A stretch of DNA of 64,000 nucleotides, taken from contig CANFUT010000014.1 in assembly GCA_947450325.1 (NCBI GenBank), forward strand, positions 1 through 64,000, given 5' to 3'. The notes beneath the pieces are model-generated. The model ran no database searches. It was not told the origin of the DNA and worked only from the letters and a program-made list of their open reading frames with translations. This stretch comes from Flavobacteriia bacterium. GTDB lineage: Bacteria; Bacteroidota; Bacteroidia; Flavobacteriales_D; Crocinitomicaceae. Position numbers and translations under genes: made by a program. How positions within the stretch are numbered: position 1 is the stretch's first letter; the number at the start of each line of letters is the position of its first letter. This document shows, piece by piece, positions 1 to 9,861 of this stretch.

Positions 1-107
1 AAATACTCAACCAAATAATCAGGTAAAAGCAACTTTAACAAATCAATATTTTCCAAAAAAAATCATTTAGGAATCAAAGGTTATAAAAAAATCTTAAATT
101 TAGCTCC

Positions 108-154
108 ACAGGTATTTGTTTTGATCCGTTCTATTTTTACGGATAAGTCATAAC
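108..154 (+). repeat. Degenerate terminal CRISPR repeat
   Basis: The first repeat matches the consensus perfectly over its last 27 bp but differs at about half of its first 20 bp, exactly the part that would base-pair with the tracrRNA. No spacer lies upstream, so this half has no crRNA to serve. A degenerate repeat usually marks the leader-distal (oldest) end, which would place the active insertion end at 1998, next to cas2. Confidence 0.85.
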
Positions 155-1998
155 TTGGCCAAAAAGAGATCCACGGAAACCAAGGTTGTGATTTGCTTTC
201 AAAAGTTCTATTTTTACGGATAAGTCATAACGGATATGCCTTTGTCCAATTTGGTTGTGTGTTGTGATTTGCTTTCAAAAGTTCTATTTTTACGGATAAG
301 TCATAACCTGGTCCCACAAGATTATGCGAACTAGTTGGTTGTGATTTGCTTTCAAAAGTTCTATTTTTACGGATAAGTCATAACTGCAAAGTTCAACACC
401 AAAAGTGAACATCAGTTGTGATTTGCTTTCAAAAGTTCTATTTTTACGGATAAGTCATAACACGGAGTAGTTGGAGTTATTGCCGTTTGGGGTTGTGATT
501 TGCTTTCAAAAGTTCTATTTTTACGGATAAGTCATAACTAAGGAAAAAATCAAAATTCGTTTCATTACGTTGTGATTTGCTTTCAAAAGTTCTATTTTTA
601 CGGATAAGTCATAACTAGAGCGTTATCAGCGAAAGCAAGTGCCGAGTTGTGATTTGCTTTCAAAAGTTCTATTTTTACGGATAAGTCATAACACAAACTA
701 TTGATATCATCTTGTATTTTTAGTTGTGATTTGCTTTCAAAAGTTCTATTTTTACGGATAAGTCATAACAAAATTCGTAACCAGGCGCAACCTCTTCCGG
801 TTGTGATTTGCTTTCAAAAGTTCTATTTTTACGGATAAGTCATAACGTAATTATGGAAAAACAAATTAGCGCAGTAGTTGTGATTTGCTTTCAAAAGTTC
901 TATTTTTACGGATAAGTCATAACTACTGGAATTCGAGTTCAACTGTTCAAGCTGTTGTGATTTGCTTTCAAAAGTTCTATTTTTACGGATAAGTCATAAC
1001 TTGATTCGTTGTTGACGTTTCAATTCTTTGTTGTGATTTGCTTTCAAAAGTTCTATTTTTACGGATAAGTCATAACTCAAGTCAAACGGTAACAAGTAGC
1101 GCACCGTTGTGATTTGCTTTCAAAAGTTCTATTTTTACGGATAAGTCATAACTTTTTGGTGAAATATTCAACTGCACTTTTTGTTGTGATTTGCTTTCAA
1201 AAGTTCTATTTTTACGGATAAGTCATAACAAAAATATTTTAGATAGTAAACAATATTTAGTTGTGATTTGCTTTCAAAAGTTCTATTTTTACGGATAAGT
1301 CATAACTAAAATTAAGTGCATTGTTATTAAAGGTAAGTTGTGATTTGCTTTCAAAAGTTCTATTTTTACGGATAAGTCATAACCAACCGATGATCGTTTC
1401 ACGTTGCAATCCGGTTGTGATTTGCTTTCAAAAGTTCTATTTTTACGGATAAGTCATAACTATAAGGACTTCAAAAATCCTTAAAAACTAGTTGTGATTT
1501 GCTTTCAAAAGTTCTATTTTTACGGATAAGTCATAACTTCACAGCTTTTAAATGTTCCACCAGCCCCGTTGTGATTTGCTTTCAAAAGTTCTATTTTTAC
1601 GGATAAGTCATAACAGCACAATTTATCAAAAAAGAGGCAATTTGTTGTGATTTGCTTTCAAAAGTTCTATTTTTACGGATAAGTCATAACTCTGATTTCG
1701 TTTTATAAATCATCGTTGTTGTTGTGATTTGCTTTCAAAAGTTCTATTTTTACGGATAAGTCATAACCGCAACGGAAAAAATCGCAGTTACTAAATCGTT
1801 GTGATTTGCTTTCAAAAGTTCTATTTTTACGGATAAGTCATAACAGTTTCGCAATGAAATGGTTGAACTCGCGAGTTGTGATTTGCTTTCAAAAGTTCTA
1901 TTTTTACGGATAAGTCATAACAAAAGATTTTTTTCTTTTTGGATAAGCCATGTTGTGATTTGCTTTCAAAAGTTCTATTTTTACGGATAAGTCATAAC
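108..1998 (+). CRISPR. Type II-C CRISPR array, 25 repeats and 24 spacers
   Basis: Twenty-four identical 47-bp repeats, starting GTTGTGATTTGC and ending GATAAGTCATAAC, are preceded by one degenerate copy at 108-154. Spacers are 30 bp (20 of them) or 29 bp (4 of them, at 232-260, 1001-1029, 1077-1105 and 1615-1643), so the total length of 1891 bp is fully accounted for. The strand is assigned by the tracrRNA: repeat bases 1-24 pair with the anti-repeat at 8838-8860, so crRNAs read left to right, towards and opposite to the cas genes. The degenerate repeat keeps bases 21-47 unchanged and is altered only in the tracrRNA-pairing half. By eye, no spacer matches anything else in the window. Confidence 0.99.
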
Positions 1999-2053
1999 CT
2001 TGTGGCTTATTACGTAGAAATAGCAAGGGTTTTAAGCGTTTTTTAGGAATTAA

Positions 2054-2085
2054 AATGTTTTATCAAAATAGCCTCTTAAAACATT
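2054..2085. other. Inverted repeat between the array and cas2
   Basis: The 8-bp arms AATGTTTT and AAAACATT are separated by 16 bases, about 50 bp beyond the last CRISPR repeat and about 45 bp beyond the cas2 stop. It could be a weak terminator for the minus-strand cas transcript, or part of the array leader if spacers enter at this end. No clean T-run follows on the minus strand, so the terminator reading is uncertain. Confidence 0.35.
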
Positions 2086-2131
2086 CCAATCAGCTGTTTT
2101 TGATTCCTAGTTATTATTAAATAACGTTAAA

Positions 2132-3369
<1,238 letters not shown>

Positions 3370-3464
3370 GAAAGTAGTTCTTAAAGTTGATAAACTACTT
3401 CAACGGTTTAATTTTGAAAAGGTTATATATTTTTTTGATACTTGTGTAAGACTTTTAATCTAAA

Positions 3465-3501
3465 AAATATGTGACGCAAATATCAATCGCGCCACATATT
3501 T
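3465..3501 (-). terminator. Predicted terminator after cas9
   Basis: Arms at 3465-3477 and 3489-3501 pair with one mismatch (13 positions, 11-base loop). Read on the minus strand, the stem runs into a T-run just downstream of the cas9 stop at 3510. It sits between cas9 and cas1 and could reduce read-through from the effector gene into the adaptation genes. Confidence 0.55.
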
Positions 3502-3509
3502 GAATTAAA

Positions 3510-6500
3510 TTAATATTCTCCGACTTGAACTATTTTTCCGAGGTGATTAATTCTAACTTTTATAATATTTTCCAGAGGCGCCATACTTTTTATTTGCATA
3601 AAACTTGTTTCTTTTAAGACTTTATTATCATTTAGAATAGTTTCAAGATGATTTCTAAATTTGAAGTCACGAATTGTTGAATTTCCATATTGAATAACTG
3701 AGAGAGTTTGAACTCTAAACAAATTAGGACTTATCAAATGATAATTATTAATATCCAATAAATCAATTTCATTTGGTTTAAAACCTGTTTTTTCATTTGG
3801 AAAGACAAAATATTCATTTTGCTTAAGTGTAAATAAAAACGTCCATCCTTCATTACTTTTGAATGTTTTATCCACCGCAGTAAGTCCTTGATTTATTCTG
3901 ATGACTGCTTCATAAAATGAAACAACTTTTTCTTGAAGATTACCTTTTTCGTCTCTGTAAATTGCAACGTGGTGATTGTTTCCAGTATTTACAAAATCAA
4001 CCGCTTGTTTGTTGCCTTTTTTATCTAAAAGTAAATTTCCATTTTTATCTTTTTTGTCATGTAAAGCAACCGCATTGCTGATTCCAGAAATGGTAACTGT
4101 TTTTATAAAAATTCCTTTTTCTTCATTTAACCAAATTGGGAATTCATCTAAATTTGAAAATGCTTTCTTTGCGTCACCAAATTTTTGCAATCTATCTTCT
4201 AATATTTTACGAATTTTCACATCAATAACTTTGTCAACTTTTAATTCAGGAGTGATAGATTTTCGAATAGTATAAATAGTAATCTCAGAAACAAGCTTTA
4301 CCTTTTCAGGAACGAATTGGGTTTTTTCATCATTAATGTAAATTGGATTTTTTTCTAAACTATTTTTTCCAGAAAATGCTTTTTTAGGATCATTGTCGAA
4401 TTCGTTAAGTCTAGCCAATAAAGCTTCTCTGTGAATCTTTTTTGCAACGTTAATAATCATCTCCTCATTGAAATTACTTCCAACCTTTAAAATAGAAGTT
4501 TCATATTGCTTTATACTTCCATAAACTGTTTCTAAATGCAGTTGACCTCTTGGTGTGAGTGTAGTTTGAGCATTTTCATTCCCTTTAGTTTTATTTTTAT
4601 TTGGAGTAACAAGTTTATTCTTCGCTTTGAAAGAAATCAATGTATTTTCAAGATGTTTCTTAGCTTCCGCACGAAATTTATTAAGTTCCATAGGAGGATT
4701 AAACCTTAATTTATTTCTTTCATCTTTGTATAGTTCTTTCTTTTCTATCCCAATAACCTTAGAAAACTCTTTGCTGTTTTCATCTTTTCGAGCGTTTAAA
4801 TGATTTAAGTACTGCACATGACTTGGACGCGTAAATGCAACTGTTAATGCATCCATAGCATGATGTCTATGGTCGTTTCTCTTTGTCCAATCTTCAATTC
4901 GAGGTAATTTTTTTCCTTCTCTGTTTGTCTCGAAATAAGTCAAACCTAGTTTTTCATACTTTTCCCAATTTAATTCTTGTAAAACATTGACCAATTGCCA
5001 ATCTTCACGTAATCTGTTTGTTATACTTCCGGTAGTTGTATTGACAGTGCGGCAAACTTCATAAAGCATTTCTCGTGCTTTTTTGGCTATGTATTGCGAA
5101 TTTCTTAAATCTCTTTCAATAAAACCATCTTCAATTTCCTTAGATTTTTTGAGAAGTTTGTTCAATTTTCCTTTTTTGCCTTCGACATTTTTAAACAAAT
5201 CTTCTACTCTTTGCTCATAGTCTCGCAAACTTCCTTCACCATATTTTTCGAGGATAAAATCATAGGCAGTTTTATCTCCTTTTTCGATGTTAATACTTCT
5301 TAATTCAAGCGTTTTGTTGGAGAAAGAATCGTCAAACATTCTTGATTGTGGAATAATGTGTTCAATGTCAAACTCTTTTGAAAACAACTTGTCTGCAGAA
5401 ATATATGTATTCGAGTACAAAGTTTTGTAGCCATTTGGTTCCAGTTCTTTGTAAAGTTTATACCGTATCAAATCATTTTTGCTCACATATGATAAACCAA
5501 ATTCATTTTTAAGAATTTGCTTAAATTTTTCATGTTCGGCAGTCGATCTATTTATTCCTTTGGTTGTTTCTTCTCGTTCTTTTGCACTTTTTTTCAATTC
5601 ACGAGCCAACTCCAATCGAATTTCATCAGGTTTTCCGTACTCGTCAATAATTGCGTTTACAACATGAATAGTTTGATTTAATATTTTTTCAACTACAGGA
5701 TTTCTTAAACTGTTTTTGTCTAAAAGTGTCAATTTGTCCTTTAATTCCCTTGTAGCTAATTCTTCTTTATTCAACGATTTAGAATGGTTGTATCCAGCTT
5801 TAAAAGCTGCCTCACTATATTCAAAACCGTCTTTTAAATGAGGTAGAATTTTTGAAATTGCTTTAGAACTCAAACTGCCATAATCGGGTTCAAACGTAAT
5901 ATTTGCTAAAAGTGATGCAAATTCTTTTTCGAAACCAAATTTCTCGTTCAATTTGATTATCAAACTATCGTTTCCAGTATTGGAATTATCTCCTTCATAA
6001 GAATATAATAAATGCCAAAGCTGAAATGCAGCTTGTTTTTCAAAAGCTTTGCCCTCTAAATCGGCATTGAATCGTAAAATATCTGTATTTATTCCAAGTG
6101 TTTTGAAGACTTTTTCAACTACATCGAGGATTTCGTTAGCCGACATTTTGGAAAATTCAAACTCTCCATGTCCTGATAAATCAATTATTTTACAGTAAAA
6201 TTCAAATAGATTTGCATTTGTTCTGTTACCATCAATATCTTTAAAGTTTAAGTCTAGTTCCTTGTGATTTTGATAGAGTAACTTTAAAATTTCATCCTTT
6301 TTGAGTGATTTTTTAACGTTAAGTTCTGCAAACAAAATATTTTTACATTCCTCATCCAATCTCCATTTTAATCTGTCTTTTTTATGTAAAACTTCTAAGT
6401 CATTCAAGCGTTGCCAAATTCGAAATTCTTGAAATAATGGAGAAGATTTAGGAGTTACTTTTGGACCAATTAATCTCATTTTAGGCTTTCCATCGATAGA

Positions 6501-7670
6501 AACTTCAATTTCTTTACTTTCAAGTTCGCAAGTACTAATCAAACTTTTTTGTGATTTCAATTTTCTTTGATAGAAAATGCAAATATCCTTTAATTCAGTT
6601 TTCAATTCATTTGAAAGTGAACTGTGATGTTTTGACTGTTCTTTCCAAATTGCATCAAACTCATTATCGTAATCTTTACGATAAAACACTTGCCCTTTCA
6701 ATCGTGTATGGCGATTTTCTTGAATTTGACGGTACATGAATTGTCCAACAGTTTGTTTGTTGAAAAACAGTTCTTTACTACGGTCACTAATATCTCCGAA
6801 ATATCCACTGGATTTATTGATATCGTTATTGATTTCTGTTAAAACATACGCTACTTCCTCTTTGGTCAATTGTTTTTGCAAGCCTTCATTGCGCCATTTA
6901 TAAGCTTGTAATTTCTTTTCTTCCCTATTTCCTTTCTTTTCTGCCGTGTTGAAATTATAAGTTGACCAAAAAATTGCGGAAGTTGCTCTTTGACCTTTGC
7001 CTTTTATTTTTTCTTTGAAATCTTCAGTTAAAATTTCCGAATGAAACTCTTTCTGGAAATCCCAAATTTTATCAAATTCATTTTGTAAATCAGATCGATA
7101 AAAGTCAGGTAGATTTTTTTTGCCTTCATTTAAAAGTAATAAGCAATATTGACCTGGAGTTAGATTTTCTTCATAAAGTTTTAAAGCAACTTCCATTCCG
7201 TCAATCAATTGTCCCTCATCTTCATTTTTTACTTTTCTACTACTTTTATATCCTCGTTTCTTATTTATCGACAATAAAACCCTTGCAAATTCTTCCTTTG
7301 ATATTTTTTCAGTAACAGCTTTAGCTCTCAGCTCAAGTGTCTGATAAGTAGTGTTTTTACCTTCTTCTGAAAAATTTGATTCATTTGTAATAAATCCATT
7401 TTTCATCAGAACTTTAAGCAATACACTTCTTCGTAGTTTATAGCGTTGCAAATTTCTTCTTGCACTTCTGCTGTTTGTTCGGTCTTGGTTAGTTGTTATT
7501 GCTTTTCCTTTTTCAAAATTTCCAATTTCATCAGTACTTAAAGGAATTACTCTCACACCGGTTCTGAGGATTTCAGATTCTTGATTATTTTTTTCAAGAA
7601 CCAAAGCCCAACCTATACTGGTGCTTCCTAAATCCAACCCCAAAATCACTCTCCCATTTTCATTGCTCAT
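3510..7670 (-). CDS. cas9: CRISPR-associated endonuclease Cas9 (subtype II-C, large form)
   Basis: This 1386-aa RNA-guided DNA endonuclease is intact. RuvC-I is at the N-terminus (ILGLDLGSTSIGW, catalytic D13), followed by an arginine-rich bridge helix (RSARRNLQRYKLRR, about 68-81). RuvC-II (IRLELAREL) carries E687, the HNH domain (FDIEHIIPQ) carries H771, and RuvC-III (DHRHHAMDAL) carries H937 and D940. All four catalytic positions are therefore present. The C-terminal part after about 1000 should hold the PAM-interacting domain, but it cannot be read from sequence alone. The length is well above compact II-C enzymes such as those of Neisseria or Campylobacter and fits the long Bacteroidetes branch. 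The upstream neighbour is the HIRAN gene, 39 bp away on the same strand. Confidence 0.98.
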   Translation of the reverse strand: MSNENGRVILGLDLGSTSIGWALVLEKNNQESEILRTGVRVIPLSTDEIGNFEKGKAITTNQDRTNSRSARRNLQRYKLRRSVLLKVLMKNGFITNESNFSEEGKNTTYQTLELRAKAVTEKISKEEFARVLLSINKKRGYKSSRKVKNEDEGQLIDGMEVALKLYEENLTPGQYCLLLLNEGKKNLPDFYRSDLQNEFDKIWDFQKEFHSEILTEDFKEKIKGKGQRATSAIFWSTYNFNTAEKKGNREEKKLQAYKWRNEGLQKQLTKEEVAYVLTEINNDINKSSGYFGDISDRSKELFFNKQTVGQFMYRQIQENRHTRLKGQVFYRKDYDNEFDAIWKEQSKHHSSLSNELKTELKDICIFYQRKLKSQKSLISTCELESKEIEVSIDGKPKMRLIGPKVTPKSSPLFQEFRIWQRLNDLEVLHKKDRLKWRLDEECKNILFAELNVKKSLKKDEILKLLYQNHKELDLNFKDIDGNRTNANLFEFYCKIIDLSGHGEFEFSKMSANEILDVVEKVFKTLGINTDILRFNADLEGKAFEKQAAFQLWHLLYSYEGDNSNTGNDSLIIKLNEKFGFEKEFASLLANITFEPDYGSLSSKAISKILPHLKDGFEYSEAAFKAGYNHSKSLNKEELATRELKDKLTLLDKNSLRNPVVEKILNQTIHVVNAIIDEYGKPDEIRLELARELKKSAKEREETTKGINRSTAEHEKFKQILKNEFGLSYVSKNDLIRYKLYKELEPNGYKTLYSNTYISADKLFSKEFDIEHIIPQSRMFDDSFSNKTLELRSINIEKGDKTAYDFILEKYGEGSLRDYEQRVEDLFKNVEGKKGKLNKLLKKSKEIEDGFIERDLRNSQYIAKKAREMLYEVCRTVNTTTGSITNRLREDWQLVNVLQELNWEKYEKLGLTYFETNREGKKLPRIEDWTKRNDHRHHAMDALTVAFTRPSHVQYLNHLNARKDENSKEFSKVIGIEKKELYKDERNKLRFNPPMELNKFRAEAKKHLENTLISFKAKNKLVTPNKNKTKGNENAQTTLTPRGQLHLETVYGSIKQYETSILKVGSNFNEEMIINVAKKIHREALLARLNEFDNDPKKAFSGKNSLEKNPIYINDEKTQFVPEKVKLVSEITIYTIRKSITPELKVDKVIDVKIRKILEDRLQKFGDAKKAFSNLDEFPIWLNEEKGIFIKTVTISGISNAVALHDKKDKNGNLLLDKKGNKQAVDFVNTGNNHHVAIYRDEKGNLQEKVVSFYEAVIRINQGLTAVDKTFKSNEGWTFLFTLKQNEYFVFPNEKTGFKPNEIDLLDINNYHLISPNLFRVQTLSVIQYGNSTIRDFKFRNHLETILNDNKVLKETSFMQIKSMAPLENIIKVRINHLGKIVQVGEY

Positions 7671-7709
7671 CGTAATATAAATTAAGTTGCTTAAAACTAG
7701 TTAAAATAT

Positions 7710-8708
7710 TCAATTTGATTTCTTTCCGTTAAAATTTGTTTGAAATTCTTTCAAATAGTGAATTAATTTCCTGTTTTTCAATTTGTTCGTCTGGGCAAAG
7801 CCCAACTTTTTTAATCTAGAAATTGTATTGTTTTTATCCTCAAAAACAACTTCAAAATAAGGCAAACCATATTCTCCCACCACTGGCTTAATGCCTGTAG
7901 CTATAAAATTGTTGTCCATTAGTTTATTGATGTCAAATACAAAAAACCTTTCTTGCTTGAGATATTCCTTCTTTTGGTTGTAATGGAAATTGATTTTTTC
8001 CATCAAAAGATCTTCTTCCTGCTGGGTGATAAAAGGTATAATGGTTTGCATCGTGTCTACCGAATTCAGTTCTTTTTCAAATTCATCAATTGAGTCAAGT
8101 GAATAGTAAACAAGAGAAGCTTCATCATATTCATTTGATTTAGACCATTTTTTTTCAAAATAAATATCGGCTTTGATTCTCGGAAGCGATTCACTTTCAT
8201 AGTTACTAATTGTGGAAATTCTCGTCAAAGTATCATCCTCTGATTTCAATGAATAATATTTTGGCGTTTTCAATGCGGCATACGGTTCGATTTTTTTCCA
8301 ATCTTCGTTGTTTTTTATTTCTTTCAAAGCATAAATAGCCACTCTAATTTGTTCCCAATGGTCTGCTTCAGGTTCGATATTTGTAATTTCAGCGTGAAAT
8401 TCTAATAAATCAGTATCCATTAAAATACTGATAGTTTTGTTGCTTTCTCTGGGTACAAATCCAATTTTCTTTTTGTTGAAATACAAAGCTATGGCACGCT
8501 TATCAACAGTGTTTTCAGGCTCGCGAACTAATTCAATCAATCCACTTTTATTGATTTCATCAATGCACTTTGGACCTTCATAGTATTGAAATCCTCGCAC
8601 AAAGAATTGCTTTAAATATACTTTTTCGTATTGTTTTATTTCGAGAGTAGAAATATTGGTCAAACCATAAATTCCAACTAAACTTTTTACAAACTCTATT
8701 CGTTTCAT
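7710..8708 (-). CDS. HIRAN-domain protein embedded in the CRISPR-Cas9 locus
   Basis: This 332-aa protein has a clear HIRAN domain at about residues 30-128: RGFQYYEG, then LIELVREPENTVDKRAIALY (R62, E63, P64, N66, D69), then IGFVPRESN (G83, P86, N90). HIRAN domains are known as DNA-binding modules; in human HLTF the domain recognises 3' single-stranded DNA ends. Residues 130-332 match nothing I recognise and show no visible nuclease, helicase or methylase motif, signal peptide or membrane segment. The gene lies between tracrRNA and cas9, on the cas strand, with 39 bp to the cas9 start, so co-transcription with cas9 is likely. A role in prespacer or DNA-end handling is inference. II-C systems lack Csn2 and Cas4, so such a partner would fill a gap. 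Confidence 0.85.
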   Translation of the reverse strand: MKRIEFVKSLVGIYGLTNISTLEIKQYEKVYLKQFFVRGFQYYEGPKCIDEINKSGLIELVREPENTVDKRAIALYFNKKKIGFVPRESNKTISILMDTDLLEFHAEITNIEPEADHWEQIRVAIYALKEIKNNEDWKKIEPYAALKTPKYYSLKSEDDTLTRISTISNYESESLPRIKADIYFEKKWSKSNEYDEASLVYYSLDSIDEFEKELNSVDTMQTIIPFITQQEEDLLMEKINFHYNQKKEYLKQERFFVFDINKLMDNNFIATGIKPVVGEYGLPYFEVVFEDKNNTISRLKKLGFAQTNKLKNRKLIHYLKEFQTNFNGKKSN

Positions 8709-8801
8709 TTATCAAAATTTTACACAAACGTAGTTTGAGACATCGTAATCTATGTACGTTCTTCATAATCCGTAGAAAATATTTTTTTTTCGTCTGATTT
8801 A

Positions 8802-8832
8802 TTTGTTTACATGAAATTAATTAATAAGTTTG
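8802..8832 (+). promoter_or_regulatory. Promoter of tracrRNA (Bacteroidetes type)
   Basis: TTTG at 8802-8805 and TAAGTTTG at 8825-8832 are separated by 19 bp, an essentially perfect match to the Bacteroidetes primary-sigma consensus (TTTG at -33, TAnnTTTG at -7). The predicted start falls at about 8838-8839, exactly at the first base of the anti-repeat. Confidence 0.85.
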
Positions 8833-8837
8833 TGTCA

Positions 8838-8924
8838 GAACTTTTGAAGCAAATCACAATAAGGATTATTCCGTTGTGAAAACATTTGGGTCGCCTCTTG
8901 TCCATAATCAGGAGGCTTTTTTTC
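8838..8924 (+). ncRNA. tracrRNA
   Basis: The 5' end (8838-8860) is an anti-repeat that pairs with repeat bases 1-24 over 23 pairs, including one terminal G-U, leaving a single bulged U (repeat base 15). It is followed by AAGGATTATTCC (8861-8872), a short nexus-like hairpin, then a single-stranded stretch, then a terminator hairpin (stems 8893-8900 and 8909-8916, one wobble) with a run of seven T. The RNA, about 87 nt, would form the dual guide with crRNA for the downstream Cas9. It is transcribed opposite to the cas operon and in the same direction as the array. Confidence 0.93.
8893..8924 (+). terminator. tracrRNA rho-independent terminator
   Basis: The stem GCCTCTTG / CAGGAGGC (8 bp including one G-T wobble) has an 8-base loop and is followed directly by TTTTTTT at 8917-8923. 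It is also the 3' hairpin of the tracrRNA. Confidence 0.92.
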
Positions 8925-9026
8925 GCCTATGAATTTTGGAAGATTCATTACTGCAATTTATTCCCAAATCGAAACGCAATAATTTTTTTCTAATATCTTT
9001 GATTTTAAATTTATTCAATCAAAATC

Positions 9027-9761
9027 ATGAAACGAATGAAAATTGTTAAAATCGTTTTAGTTCTTTCCATTGTTTTTAATATTGCCGCTGTGGCTTTCAT
9101 GATGGCGGGTGGAATTTGTTACGACGAAAAACACAGTGTATCCAAAAAATTAAAAGCAATTGTTCATCAGCCAAAATCAACTTATTTTATGGGAAGAGAT
9201 TTAATTTTTGAAATTCTACCCGCTGATTCGCAAGCAATTGTTTTCTTAGGTGACAGTCATACAGAACATTTCTTGTTGGAAGAACTATTAGGAAAGGAGC
9301 ATCTCAAAAACCGCGGAATTAATGGCGATCGAGTAAAAAAAATGATTCCGAGACTAGAACCCATTGTGGCAATGAAGCCGAAGAAAATATTCATTCAAGG
9401 CGGAATTAATGATTTAGGAACAGGAGATTCTAAAGAAGATTTGATGGGATATTATACGGAATTGATGGATGAAATCGCACTGAAAACACCAAAATCAAAA
9501 GTCTATTTGCAAAGTATGTTCCCGACTGAATTGAAAGATGGTTCAACTTACTGCAATCCACAAGTAAACAAAGACATACAAGTTGTCAATGAATTTTTGG
9601 AAAAAGAAGCGAAAAAACGTGGTTTTACTTACATTGAAATTTACAAATCATTGGCTGTTAATGGTGTTTTGAATCCAGACTATTCTTTTGATGGCATTCA
9701 TTTGACAGCGGAAGGATATTTACTGTGGACCAGAATTTTGAAACCGTATTTGGAAGAATAA
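9027..9761 (+). CDS. Membrane-anchored SGNH/GDSL-family hydrolase
   Basis: This 244-aa protein has one N-terminal hydrophobic segment (about residues 5-28) followed by an SGNH esterase fold. Block I is FLGDSHTEH with nucleophile S77, the block II glycine lies in RGINGDRV, block III is GGINDLG (N128) and block V is DGIHLTAEG (D222, H225). The complete set predicts an active esterase or acyl-hydrolase facing the periplasm; the substrate is not identifiable. The gene stands alone and diverges from the cas operon, with the tracrRNA in between. Confidence 0.85.
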   Translation: MKRMKIVKIVLVLSIVFNIAAVAFMMAGGICYDEKHSVSKKLKAIVHQPKSTYFMGRDLIFEILPADSQAIVFLGDSHTEHFLLEELLGKEHLKNRGINGDRVKKMIPRLEPIVAMKPKKIFIQGGINDLGTGDSKEDLMGYYTELMDEIALKTPKSKVYLQSMFPTELKDGSTYCNPQVNKDIQVVNEFLEKEAKKRGFTYIEIYKSLAVNGVLNPDYSFDGIHLTAEGYLLWTRILKPYLEE

Positions 9762-9826
9762 ACTGGAATTTGATTCTTTTTCAATGCTTAGCTTGAGCTC
9801 GAAATACGAGTTTCAGCTTAAGTTCG

Positions 9827-9834
9827 TATCTTTG
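9827..9834 (+). promoter_or_regulatory. -7 promoter element upstream of prfC
   Basis: TATCTTTG followed by CAC matches the Bacteroidetes -7 consensus TAnnTTTG and lies 27 bp before the prfC start. No convincing -33 TTG is seen at the usual distance. Confidence 0.6.
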
Positions 9835-9861
9835 CACTCAATTTTATTATAGCACCACTTC

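Noticed and set aside
108-1998. Self-targeting spacers
   Set aside because: Reading the 24 spacers by eye against the window gave no convincing match; a full-genome search would be needed to be sure.
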